A stretch of 64,000 nt of DNA. It comes from Symsagittifera roscoffensis. Lineage: Eukaryota > Xenacoelomorpha > Acoela > Convolutidae. Below, piece by piece: positions 1 to 10,145 of the stretch (positions within the stretch are counted from its first letter, which is position 1; every line of letters starts with the position of its first letter). Position numbers and translations under genes: made by a program. The stretch covers positions 3,658,001 to 3,722,000 of the forward strand of contig NC_087068.1 in the NCBI RefSeq assembly GCF_963678635.1. Direction: 5' to 3'. The notes beneath the pieces were generated by a model. That model worked only from the letters and a program-made list of their open reading frames with translations. It searched no databases and had not been told where the DNA came from.

Positions 1-1782
1 TGGAATTTAAGTTTTTCAGCGGATTAAAAACTTTACCTGTTGATCCAGTTTTCTCAAGTTGGGTTAATGTTACCAAAAAAGCGCCAGTCATAAATCTTTA
101 TAGAAAATCAAAAAGCTTAAAGGGCATCTATTTTTTTCTTTGAAATTCGAAAGTTTTTTTTCAACAAAGTCAGTGTTTTTTTTATGTTTACTTGCGTTCA
201 TTACTCTTTTCCAATCTCGATTGGCTATATTTTCAATTTCAGACTGCTGTAGTTCGAGTTCATGGTTAATCTTTTAAAAGTTCATTCTGAGTTCAGACAG
301 ATGACAGACGTTTTCATGGAGTTTATGAAGCTCCCTGCGACGTTTAATAAGCCGTCATATTTTTTTGAAGTATTAAGATTTATTACGCTAAAGTGCTTTG
401 AGGAACACTTCGCTCTTGCCGGTTTTAATTTGATAACAATTTATTTTACCGTCAGTTAGACGGTCGAACTGATACTACGGCCAGTCTTCAAAGACTTCGG
501 ACTTGTATCAAAATCTAACTCTGTCACTATTTCTGGTAGGTTGAAGCCCAGTTTTGATTTAAGAAGGCTTTGTTTTATCAAAGTTTAAATTTCACCGAAG
601 CATAAAAGGGAACTTGAAAGAATAGAGGAATCAACCATGAAACTTGAGTTTTATTTTAAGGAAAGCATAAGCAAGACGGTTTATACTTCATAAAACCTGT
701 CTCGTAAAATTATTTTAAATTTTAATCAGCTGTTGATTTACTGATTCAAGAAATATGCGAGCCTTTGAAAAAGAGAAATATTTTTATTGAAGCAAATGAA
801 AAGAGTTTTATTGATTTATAGTTATTGAGAAGCGAGCGTCTTAATATGAGAAGAAGAGCTTAAGACTTCCACGGGCACTGTACGCTGATTAATGGCGGGT
901 CGATGAAATCGATCATTTTGACAGTAGAACAGCACTCGTGTGGCGTTTTGCCTCCAGAAATGGATTTTTGAAAAGACTTGAAAGCGATATTAAATTCAGA
1001 CCGTGTTCTGCTTCCTCGTTGGATATTCTTGGCTTACGAAGTGCTGAGAAATTGTTCAACCAGCAAAGCAACAAAAGCTAGTAATGAACTGTGAAGTGTA
1101 ATTAACTAGATGTAATAAATATTTTAGTGGGCTTCCGAAAATGTTAAATAATTCAAGGCGAAGTCGTTGATGAAAAACAGTTTTAACCCAGTGATTCTGT
1201 TCATGGATAACTGTTCATGGATAATTTTTGAATTGATAAAGAACCGAAAAGAGTGTTTCTTAATTTTGAGATTAATACTGTTAGCTTGATGATTCAGAAA
1301 TAAGAAACCAAAAGGGAATTTCAAAAGCGGCCGTAAGGCATGCTGTTTTATCTGCTTCCAAAGTTGTTGCTGTTTTATATTTCAAGCAGCATCAGTTGCG
1401 TTCGGTTATTTAAGGAGCATTAATTGCTGCCTGTTCAGCGCGTGTCAATGAGGTTTTTCTAGTTGGTGACTTAGTGGTAAGGTGTTCGAGATAGGTATAA
1501 ACCAACCGAAAATGCAGTTTATATAAGCCAGCCGAAACGTTGCGTTACATAAATGAAGTTTGCATGACTATTGTTCTTGTTACATAACTATTTACACAAG
1601 CATAGCTTGTGTTATAGTATGAACTATTTTTTTTTCCAGTGTAAGTCGTAAATATTGTTGCGACACAATGTGTTCGTTTTGAAAGTGTTCATTTTGATCC
1701 AGCTATTAAGTGCAGCGAATGCTAAGGATATTAACACAGACTGTTATATGGCAAATAGCACTTTAGCTTTAAGGTATCATGC
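1..1782. other. Non-coding, nothing recognised
   Basis: AT-rich sequence with short spurious reading frames only. I found no exon with matching splice sites and no recognisable repeat. The stretch at about 830-1080 is slightly less AT-rich but gives no protein I recognise on either strand. An upstream exon of the receptor gene at 9268 could lie here unrecognised. Confidence 0.4.
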
Positions 1783-1850
1783 ATCTGTAGCGTAGAGGTA
1801 GTGAAGGAGACCAGCAACAAAATAAGAGGGTTCGAACCTGGGCAGGTTCG
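1783..1850 (+). repeat. tRNA-like fragment
   Basis: The sequence has a box-A-like stretch (TAGCGTAGAGGTAG, about 1791) and a perfect box-B core GGTTCGAACC (about 1830), roughly 40 bp apart, as in a tRNA or tRNA-derived SINE head. No complete acceptor stem or clear anticodon arm is visible, so a pseudogene or SINE relic is likelier than a working tRNA. A second GGTTCGAA follows immediately downstream. Confidence 0.35.
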
Positions 1851-2029
1851 AATGTTTTTATGAACTTTTTTGTATACTAGTTAAAATGCGTCCGCTCTAT
1901 AAATTGAGGCATGTTAGTTGGTAAATTCTTGTTTAATTAAAACAGGTATTATAAAAATCTATGGGATTTGGTTTTTTTCTAATTTTTTTTAGACGCTTGG
2001 GAAAAATTTTTCACTGTTATCAAAAATTT

Positions 2030-2805
2030 ACTTTTTCTCGAAAACGACTCTACCGATTTTCAAAAAAGTGGTACCAATGGAAATTCCACCCACTCCCCTG
2101 TGTGCCTGCATAATCCCCTAGTCTCTTTTAACCTTACTCTTTATACTTTCTACAGCCTCCAAAATTTTTTCTGGATTTTTTTATTAAAATTTCTCGAAAA
2201 ATACCCTCCAAATCTGAGATTTTGGGTTCAACGGATAAAACAGGTTGTGGGAAGCTCCCCTGCAAAAAATTTTTGCCCTCAGAAAAGTCAAATTTTCGAT
2301 TTTTCAACCGTTTTTTGAAGCTTTTAAACTTTTCTCGAAAACTATCCTCCCAAATCAGGGATTTTAGGTTCAACGGATAGAAAAAGTTGTAGGAAGCTCC
2401 CCTGCATAAGCGGTGACGCCCAAGTCTTTTTGCACAAAAAGTTATGCTGCTCGGATTTTTTTGACCTTTTATAAAACTTTAAGACTTTTCTCGAAAACAA
2501 CCCTCTCAAATCTGAGGTTTTTGTTTGATTGGGTAGAACGGGTTATGGCATTTTCACTTGCATAAGCGGTTACGCCCCATTCTTCTACACAAAAAGTCAT
2601 GATTCTCAGAAAAGTCGAATCGAGATCTGAGATATTGATTTCTGAGTGAAGAACGGGTTGTGGTGGGTAGCTCCAATGTATAGACGGTTACGCCCGCTTT
2701 TTTCAGGCAAAACTAATGACCTTCGGAAAAGTCAAATTTTCGATTTTTTTAACCGTTTATTGAAATTTTTTGACTACTCTCGAAAACAACCCACCCAAAT
2801 CTAAT
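2030..2805 (+). repeat. Diverged ~150-bp tandem array
   Basis: About five degenerate units follow head to tail. Each has the same ordered landmarks: TTTCTCGAAAAC, then CCTCCCAAATCTGAG, GGTTCAACGGATAG, AAGCTCCCCTGCATAAGCGG, TTACGCCC, CACAAAAAGT, and CTCAGAAAAGTCAAATTTTC. Unit starts are near 2045, 2190, 2330, 2485 and 2625. Reading frames across it are short and differ between units, so I read it as satellite-like, not coding. A stray unit lies at 13662-13815. Confidence 0.8.
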
Positions 2806-4426
2806 GAGCAATGTGTTAGCATCTTTAATCCTAACAAGCTCTTGTAATCACTTCAATTTTTTTAAGAAAATGAAGTAATTGATGAAATTAAAAGATTTTT
2901 AAGTCATTATATTGTGATATAATTTTTTTGCTATAGGTCTGTTTTTGAAACTACCCTGGTCCTTCCGCATCAATACAAAATACCAGCTAAAGCTGGTGTT
3001 TCCAGCTTTAGCTGGCCTCTTGTTTTTTTTTAAATTGACTGGTACTGCTAAATCGTCATAATTGTCTTGCGTCACTTTGCAATTATGTAGGCTCAGAATT
3101 GGCGTGCGTCACTTAAGAAATTTTGTAGACTCCAAGTTTAACTCGGTTTTTCCCAGTAGCGTTATCGGTCATATTTTAACTTGTGTATGCGAAGTGCAAC
3201 TTCGTCTCTGTGTATATTACACTTACATATTTCGACTGGTTGATACTTCGGCAGGTTTATATACCACCAGGTTTATTTTGACCTGATTTCAGTCTATTTC
3301 AGTCAACTCAGCGAGCTCAACTTCTTCATCTCTCTAAAGAAACGGAAACTTTTATTAAAACGAAACAATAGTTTTTTTATACTTTTTTCATTTTTTAAGC
3401 TTCAAATAATGTGCTGGTTACAATCTATGCTTTTCGATTAGCAACCGGCTCTAGTTGCTGTTGTTTTATTTCAGCGCATAACTTTCAATTTTGCAATTTC
3501 GGCTGATAAGGATGGTTTTCATTTAGATAATCGATTTTTGCTCGCTCAGTTAATTTGCTTTGAAACAACTCCCCCCTCCGCCTCTCGACTGCAGCAGAGG
3601 AGTAGTTGGTTATGAAAGGGCTTTTCCCCCCATCGGCCAATGTCATTGTTCTGTCTGGGCCGTTGTCAGCTATCTCCGCGAGATAAACTTGAACATCGCA
3701 TTTATTAATAATTGAACATCAATGTTCATCCAGTAATGCATCTCAGCTTCCTTTTCAACTCTTTTGCTGCTGCCTTAAAAATGTACATTAAGACTTCACA
3801 GCTAGTCAGCGAACTGTAAAAATGTCAGAAAAAGTAAAAATTTCCTTTGTGCCCAATTGACGTCACTCGATTTTTTTTCACGTGCCCAATTTTTTAATTG
3901 AAATCAAAGTTTTCAGTTTTTAGTCAGTAATCGGACGCTTTATCCTCGATAAAGATTGACACTTTGCGCCTTGAATTTTCAGAGGGACGACAAGTTATGA
4001 AGAAATAATCGCAATATTAAGTCAAATAACTCAACTTCCTGAATTGTTGAGTTTCAATTGACAGTTTTGAGAAGATCTTAAAGGTCAAGTGGCCATTCTA
4101 CAGCTCCCCTCTCTGAAGAACAGAATTGGGGATCCATTAACAAAATGAAGCTAACTTCAGATGCATTATCTGCTCGGCGATTTAGACAGCTTCAACAGGA
4201 CATTCTGATTTCGTTTCCTAAAATGTTGAAGGGGGATACAAAAATTCTTCTGCCGTTTGCAAATTGAAATTGCTGTTCAATCGTGTGTGTTTCAGTTGTA
4301 TTGTTCGGGTGTGTATGAATAAATTGCTTCCTGGATGGAAGTATGCAGTTTGAGAATTTTAAATTGAATGTCGTCGAGCATAGTTCCCCGAGACTGCCAG
4401 CTTCTGTCCCTCATCAATCAAGCTTT
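2806..4426. other. Non-coding; paired palindromes at 2983-3015
   Basis: No exon recognised. At 2983-2996 and 3002-3015 two 14-bp palindromes, CCAGCTAAAGCTGG and CCAGCTTTAGCTGG, stand 5 bp apart. They can fold separately or pair with each other. The rest is AT-rich with nothing I can name. Confidence 0.4.
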
Positions 4427-4854
4427 TGTTCCGACTTTCGAAGAAAATGCGGAATATTTATGCTTGGTGTGGGTTTTTATTCAGTCAATTTTGACATGTT
4501 AACTACGCGTTTTTGACGGAATTTATTTGTACCATTTGAGAGATATTGTTGTCCTAGGCTCAAATTTAAAAATATATTTCCCCTGTGATCATTTTTCGTA
4601 AATTTAGAGGCGTTTGAAAACTGCTGATTTGGCCAATTCGGGATTATTAAAGTGCGATATCTTGCGTACTTATAACACGAGAAAGAAGCAAAATAATGCC
4701 TTCCAAATTGAATTGAGGCCAGCAATTTAATCCTGTTATCACAATACGAGACGCTAAACACACTTTTAGTATTTTACATTGTGGGGCATAAAATGAAAAA
4801 CAAACTTAGTTGAGCCAAAAAACTTGTCAACTGGCCTTAAGTGCAGTCGAAACA
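4427..4854. mobile_element. TGTTCCGAC inverted-repeat element (TTTCG subtype)
   Basis: The 428-bp segment begins TGTTCCGACTTTCG and ends in the near-inverse AGTCGAAACA. It is followed by TTCAGGGCTTTGCCCCGATA, a flank that recurs beside related ends near 6302-6335 and, in reverse, at 44351-44363. It carries no recognisable protein (a 94-aa frame on the minus strand has no family features). A short terminal inverted repeat, no transposase and several dispersed ends suggest a non-autonomous DNA element. No target-site duplication was confirmed. Confidence 0.5.
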
Positions 4855-7800
4855 TTCAGGGCTTTGCCCCGATATACGAGCAGTCTTGTTTAGCTTTAGT
4901 GAAAGCCTTACTGACAAATAAAGGGCGTTATCCGTGAATTAATTCCTGATACGAACTATTGTCATCATGTATGAGTTCAAGTTTGTCTGTTTTTTTTTAG
5001 ATAACGTCCAGTAGTTACTAGGTAAATGTGGTATACGGGACTAACTAAGTGTTTGCGTAGTGATCGTGGGTATAATCCCCACATAGTCTTTTGAAGTCTT
5101 GTATTTTTCCGATTTATTTCGTTTTTTTTTTCATCCGAATTTCGACTTATTTGTGCTCGGGGTGGTTCTTATATATTTGGATAATTAATGTAATATATTT
5201 GGATTTGGGCAATATGTTTGGATAATTAATGCTATTTGGTCTATTTAATTCTTTGCAATATGCGAAATCTATCACTTTGTTCTTTACATAGCGTATAGGG
5301 GGGTGAATTTAAAAAACACTCTCATTAAGTTTTGAGTTTTTTTTCACCGTAGAGAGCAAGTGACTTGTAATCGGGAGCTTGTATTTTTTTCCCTTGAACA
5401 ATTTTTTCCATTTTCTGTAAGAAATGCGTGCAGTTAGTTAGTAAAGTTTTTTTTCACGTGCAAAACGTACAAGCTGACATTGACAGTTCAAATAAAATTA
5501 CCTCTTAGAGTTTTATTGGTGGTAATTAGTTTTATTTTGAAAAATATTTTTTGAAATATATTTATTGAAAAATTTTAGATTTTTTTTTTCGAATTTGTGA
5601 ATTCATCCTAATTTCTGCCGGCTGATTTTCCGTTTGCCAAAATTAAATTATATTATTCGGTACGCTTTGCAAGCAGTTGCCTTCCAAGGTTTTTATTAAA
5701 CTGTTTTTTTTACTGAAATTGGAAGTTGTTCTGTAGTTACCTGCTCTAATTTTGAACAATTGTATTTTTTATTTTCGGTTAAACGGGTTCAGCCTGTGTT
5801 ATATCAGCTTAGTGAGCCAGCATATATTCTGTCAACTCAAGAGCGATTTTTTAGTGATGTGGGCGTATTTCGAGAGGGATGGTTTGTAACAATTTGCAGT
5901 TTTAAAATTTGATAGCTGTAATTTTTATGACCTCAGTTTCGTCGCCTCTGTTGCCTCTCGTCCATTGATTCTCAATGCTTGTTAAGGCTGTTTGTGATCA
6001 TCTATCGAGACAAAAGTCGGAAATTTTTTACTTATTTCAAGTACTTTTTGCAGCTCAGTTTTTCAAAAGTATGGTTGATTTGGGACAATTAACGCGAGAT
6101 GTACATCGCACTATTAACTCGTAAGCGGCGATTTAATATGTCTTAGTAATTGTTCCAAGTTGGCTGAAGTAGGCTTTTTGTTATAATTGCTACGTTACTA
6201 GGAGCGAAATCTATGTGTGTGGGGGGATGATTTACAAAAGTTAAAACATTCATCAGTTTTATTTAAGCAAGCGGTGCTTCATAAATTTTAAATGGCAGTC
6301 GGAACATTCAGGGCTTCGACCTGATACGAGCAATCTTGTTGAGTTTTTAGAGCCTCTTTTACCTCTTTGTTTGTTAGTGTTTGCGAGGTACAGTTTTGCC
6401 TTTTTATTGGCTAATTTAACGTTCTATCTCTCGATTATTCGGCTATGAAGCACAGCCCCTGAAGCCGCAGCAGTCCTACGTTGATCGGCTTTTCTGTAAA
6501 CAGTTGAATAGGAAACGTGTTAATGCTTTTGAAACTTGGGTTTTAACATTTCCGTGCAACAACCAATTAGAGGATGGAACAAACATTAAGCCTTCTTTAT
6601 ACCCTGTCTTCTTATTGCTTCAACCACGTAGTGCGAAGGGTTTCTGCAATCGGGTGTTTTTTAATACATCAAGTGAATTAAAAATGGATTTTTTTGGCTT
6701 CAAGAAGCACACTTAATTGGAATGCTACTATAGTTGTAAAAGGACGATATGTGAAAAAATTTATCGGTATCAAAAGGGGTTAAATTGTTGTGAGGTTATC
6801 TTGTAACGGGATGATACAGAAGGGAGTGTAAACATAAGGGGTTAAATAACGCGGGGTCAAGTAGTGGGACACTGTTTTTCCTTGGCAAAATCGGGTTCTG
6901 CAGAGGCAAGGCACGTACGAGGTCGACCGATAGGGCTCCCTCCTCCACGGTTGGTCCTGCACTGACCAGGACTGGGAGCTAATTAATAAAAGCGATATTC
7001 TAATTGAAGCCTGTTCGATCTTGATTTGGAGTTTTACTGCTACTGCCGTGATGAGTTCCGAAAATTGATTCTGGTGTCAAAAAATTGCTCTGACTGTGTT
7101 CGCTGGATGCAAAATGTTGTGAAAATATTGTTTTTTTTTAAATTAAAGTGGGGTAGGAGCTTTCTGGGATCTACTCAAGATTTACCCTCCCCCTCCCGCC
7201 TTCAAGAAAGAGGGGGTATTGATAAGTAGATTAAGTTAGTCGAGTTTTTGACCAATCAGAATGCAGCAAATTCGAATTATAAATGGAACGCTCTTGTGCT
7301 AATTTACTGCTTTTCTTTATAGGGGTGGCAGTTTTTTTAGTAGCTACTAAAGGGGGAGTTTCGTGCTGCGATGTCTAAAATAGTTCGAAGATAATAGTGA
7401 TGCTTGTGCGTGTGCGAGATGATGATATCGCATTTCAATTTTTCGCAATGAAACCGTACAAATTTTTTAAGTGTTTGATTAATATTTTTAAAATATATCG
7501 TCACAATTTGCTGAAAGGATGTTGTTTTGCAATTTTAACATTTGAGTAATAAATGAGATTGAGTTAAATTTGAGAAAGTTAAGTTTGAGAAAGTTAGATT
7601 AAGATAAGTGTTTAAGTGGGCATCTGAAATTTGACGTTCCAATATCTGGTAATTTCCCTTAAGTGGCTTGCTAATTTTTGCAATCGCCCACGCAGATGGT
7701 ACTTAAATTTACATTAAGTTGAAAAAATCAAAGTTGAACTATCGGCATGACCGGTTCTCATTTTGTACAGAGGAGACCAAGTAAAGATCTTCTTTCCCGC

Positions 7801-9267
7801 CATCGCATTTGTATTTAAGTTACCTCTAGATTTATGCAGATTACTGGTTTCTGATTACTTCTAGAAATAGCTTCGTAAATTAAGCTCAAAACAAAATTAA
7901 GACCCCTTCAAGGTTGCTGTAGGGATCTTATATTGATCAGAGCTGTATTTTGCCGTGTGGGTTAATTGTAGCTTTCGCCATAACCTAATTTTGGGACTAA
8001 CTTGACAGTGTTCCATTCACACTACTATCATGACATTATTTACTACTTGATCAGAATTAGCATAATATTCTTGAGGATACTAGATTAGATTTAGGAGACA
8101 ACGCTGTTGCCTGTGGTAAGAACAAACTCTAAATCCCCATTTATCCGAGCAGGAACTCAAAGTGTTCAGGCAGTTCTCTGTTGACAATGATCAACTGGCG
8201 ATTAAGTTACCATCATAATGAGTGTACAGAAAATAAAGACTATTTACTTTCTACTCGAATAAGCACAGTTTAAATTATATCAGATAGATTAGGTTTGCCC
8301 TCGAGTACGGAGGGTAGTTAGGGTTCTGTTGTATGCTGAGGGGGTTGGGGGTTTGAGCTACTTATTTATGCTTATTGAGTTCTGTCCCAGTTCTGATCAA
8401 AACGGCAGAAATTAGAATTAAATATTGTCATTTATCTAATTTGTGAGCCTCATATGTGTATTGAATATCTCCTGCTGGGTGGCAGAAATGAGAAATTAAC
8501 GAGTTTCAAATTTCTACCTAGAAAGGCAACGTGAATTAGAGACGGAAATAGGAGTGAGAGTGGGAGGGGGGTTGAGGTTGATAGAGGCAAAAGGGGACTA
8601 GAACCAGACCCTTGTAGGTGGTGGTGGTGGTGGTATCGATTTGTGACGCACAGACATGAGGGTTGTTTTCCAAATTTGAGCCTGAACTACTTGATCCCTT
8701 TTCTCTACTCCCGTCCCTGGCTAAGTAAGCTATCGAGTATTACATGATCGTGTGTTTATCCGCCAGGTTGGTATAGCTGGCAACTGGGAAGGCATTATCC
8801 CCTTTGAAGTGCAGTATTTCTATAAATTCGCAAATTACCACAAAGTAAATTTACACACTAAGGCCGAATTGGGCTCAGTGGAAATTAGAGGGAATCTAAA
8901 ATCCTGCAGCGGTCAATAAATAGAGACCGAAAATTGAGAGAAACAGCAATATTCAAACCAAAATGCTCAAATTTTGCAGTTAGCAAACAATTTGATTTGC
9001 GAATTAAGTTTCATCTACTTAATAATATAATTGATGGTACGTTTCTGTTGATTTTTGTGAGTACTCGTCAAAGTATGTCTATTGAGACACAAATGTCAAT
9101 GCATTATGATTATCATTTTAATTGCTTCGGTGGTACTCAAAATGGTTTCAAGTGTGTTTTCGCGACGGCAACAGAATCCATTATGATTTTTTGGTAGAGT
9201 CTTCTCAATTAAAATGGTCTGAAAGTGATTGAGGGTGCGAAATGTAAATTAAAATCGTGTGTTTTAG
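4855..9267. other. Non-coding upstream of receptor exon
   Basis: No convincing exon was found, although the ligand-binding exons of the receptor at 9268 should lie upstream on this strand. Minor items: a 5-bp-stem, 7-nt-loop T-arm-like hairpin (GTGGGTATAATCCCCAC, about 5072-5088); a TGTTCCGAC-type end at about 6293-6310; a GGT run at 8618-8633; and a segment near 7247 resembling the 74-bp repeat at 56076. The long intron may explain the lack of exons. Confidence 0.4.
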
Positions 9268-9996
9268 GTGTCTTTCAAGTTCGAAAGAACCATTCTTTAC
9301 TTCGTGCTACAGAGCTACGTACCAGCCACGCTCATAGTCATGCTGTCTTGGGTCAGTTTCTGGGTGGATGCCAGATCGATCCCCGCCCGGGCCGCCCTCT
9401 CCATCACCACAGTGCTGACCATGATCACCCTGACAGGAACAGTGAACAGTCAGCTGCCGAAAGTGTCCAACATCAAAGCACTGGACGTCTACTTCGGCAT
9501 GTGTTTCTTCTACGTATTCGCCGCTCTAATTGAGTTCTCAGCTGTGTGCTATCTCGATAAAAAGAGCCAGAAAATAGCAGAGCGAAAAAAGGAAGAGGCG
9601 AACTTGAAGAAAGCTCAAGAAGAACAAGAGATGAAAACTTTCGCTCTTCTAAAAGAGGTCGACTGTCTGACCTCTCAGCCCCCCAACGATAACTTATCAA
9701 ATCAACAGCCAGGGTTCGGATCAGGAAGGGGCGGCAACCCCCTCCAGCCGTTCGAGCATGTAAACGGGGGGACCAACTCGCACACTTATGCGCCAAACTC
9801 AAATTATCAATCGTCTGCGGGAACGCAAAAACTCACACTACAACACGAATACAGTTTCAAAACACAAAAAGCGCCAAAGAGACCCTTCAATGTTCTTAGG
9901 GTTGATAACTATTCGAGAGTAGTGTTTCCTACGACCTTCATGATTTTGAACTTGATATACTGGGGTATTTATACTAATTTAGTGAAGAATATTTAA
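9268..9996 (+). CDS. Cys-loop anion channel subunit (GABA-A/glycine receptor type), terminal exon
   Basis: This exon encodes the whole membrane half of a pentameric ligand-gated chloride channel. It follows a TTTTAG acceptor at 9262-9267 and gives 242 residues to a TAA stop. It opens at the end of the ligand-binding domain (VSFKFERT). M1 is about residues 11-33; M2 about 38-58, with the pore motif SIPARAALSITTVLTM; M3 about 68-90; then a ~125-residue cytoplasmic loop rich in charged residues, Gln and Asn; M4 about 218-238 after YSRVVFPTTF. Pro, Ala and Arg at positions -2', -1' and 0' are the established anion-selectivity signature, and the 9' Leu gate is present. Whether it is a GABA, glycine, glutamate or other orphan receptor cannot be told without the ligand-binding exons, which I did not find upstream. 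ATTAAA polyadenylation signals lie at 10050 and 10092. Confidence 0.92.
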   Translation: MSFKFERTILYFVLQSYVPATLIVMLSWVSFWVDARSIPARAALSITTVLTMITLTGTVNSQLPKVSNIKALDVYFGMCFFYVFAALIEFSAVCYLDKKSQKIAERKKEEANLKKAQEEQEMKTFALLKEVDCLTSQPPNDNLSNQQPGFGSGRGGNPLQPFEHVNGGTNSHTYAPNSNYQSSAGTQKLTLQHEYSFKTQKAPKRPFNVLRVDNYSRVVFPTTFMILNLIYWGIYTNLVKNI

Positions 9997-10049
9997 TGTT
10001 GAAAAACTGTTAGATAAGTAGAATTCCGTTGTATGTGTTAGATATGAAA

Positions 10050-10097
10050 ATTAAATCTAGATATTTGATTTTTAATTGCAAATAGACTGCCATTAAA
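10050..10097 (+). promoter_or_regulatory. Overlapping poly(A) signals of two convergent genes
   Basis: On the plus strand ATTAAA occurs at 10050-10055 and 10092-10097, serving the receptor gene. On the minus strand ATTAAA lies at 10071-10076, about 70 nt past the HPS1 stop codon. The signals interleave, so the two mature 3'UTRs should overlap by tens of bases. Variant hexamers are common by chance in AT-rich DNA, so individual sites are only probable. Confidence 0.5.
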
Positions 10098-10145
10098 TGT
10101 ATGTTTGTGGTTAATGATAATTGTAATTCATATTTCTCTTTTCAT

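Noticed and set aside
4477-4761. 94-residue minus-strand frame inside the inverted-repeat element
   Set aside because: No transposase-like motif and no similar frame in other family copies.
6870-6975. GC-richer stretch with a GTCCTG/CAGGAC hairpin, considered as a small nuclear RNA or 5S gene
   Set aside because: It does not match U1, U2, U4, U5, U6, 5S or SRP landmarks.
9473-9802. 109-residue minus-strand frame and a 102-residue plus-strand frame near 9225
   Set aside because: Both overlap the receptor exon in other frames; the receptor reading has all four membrane spans.
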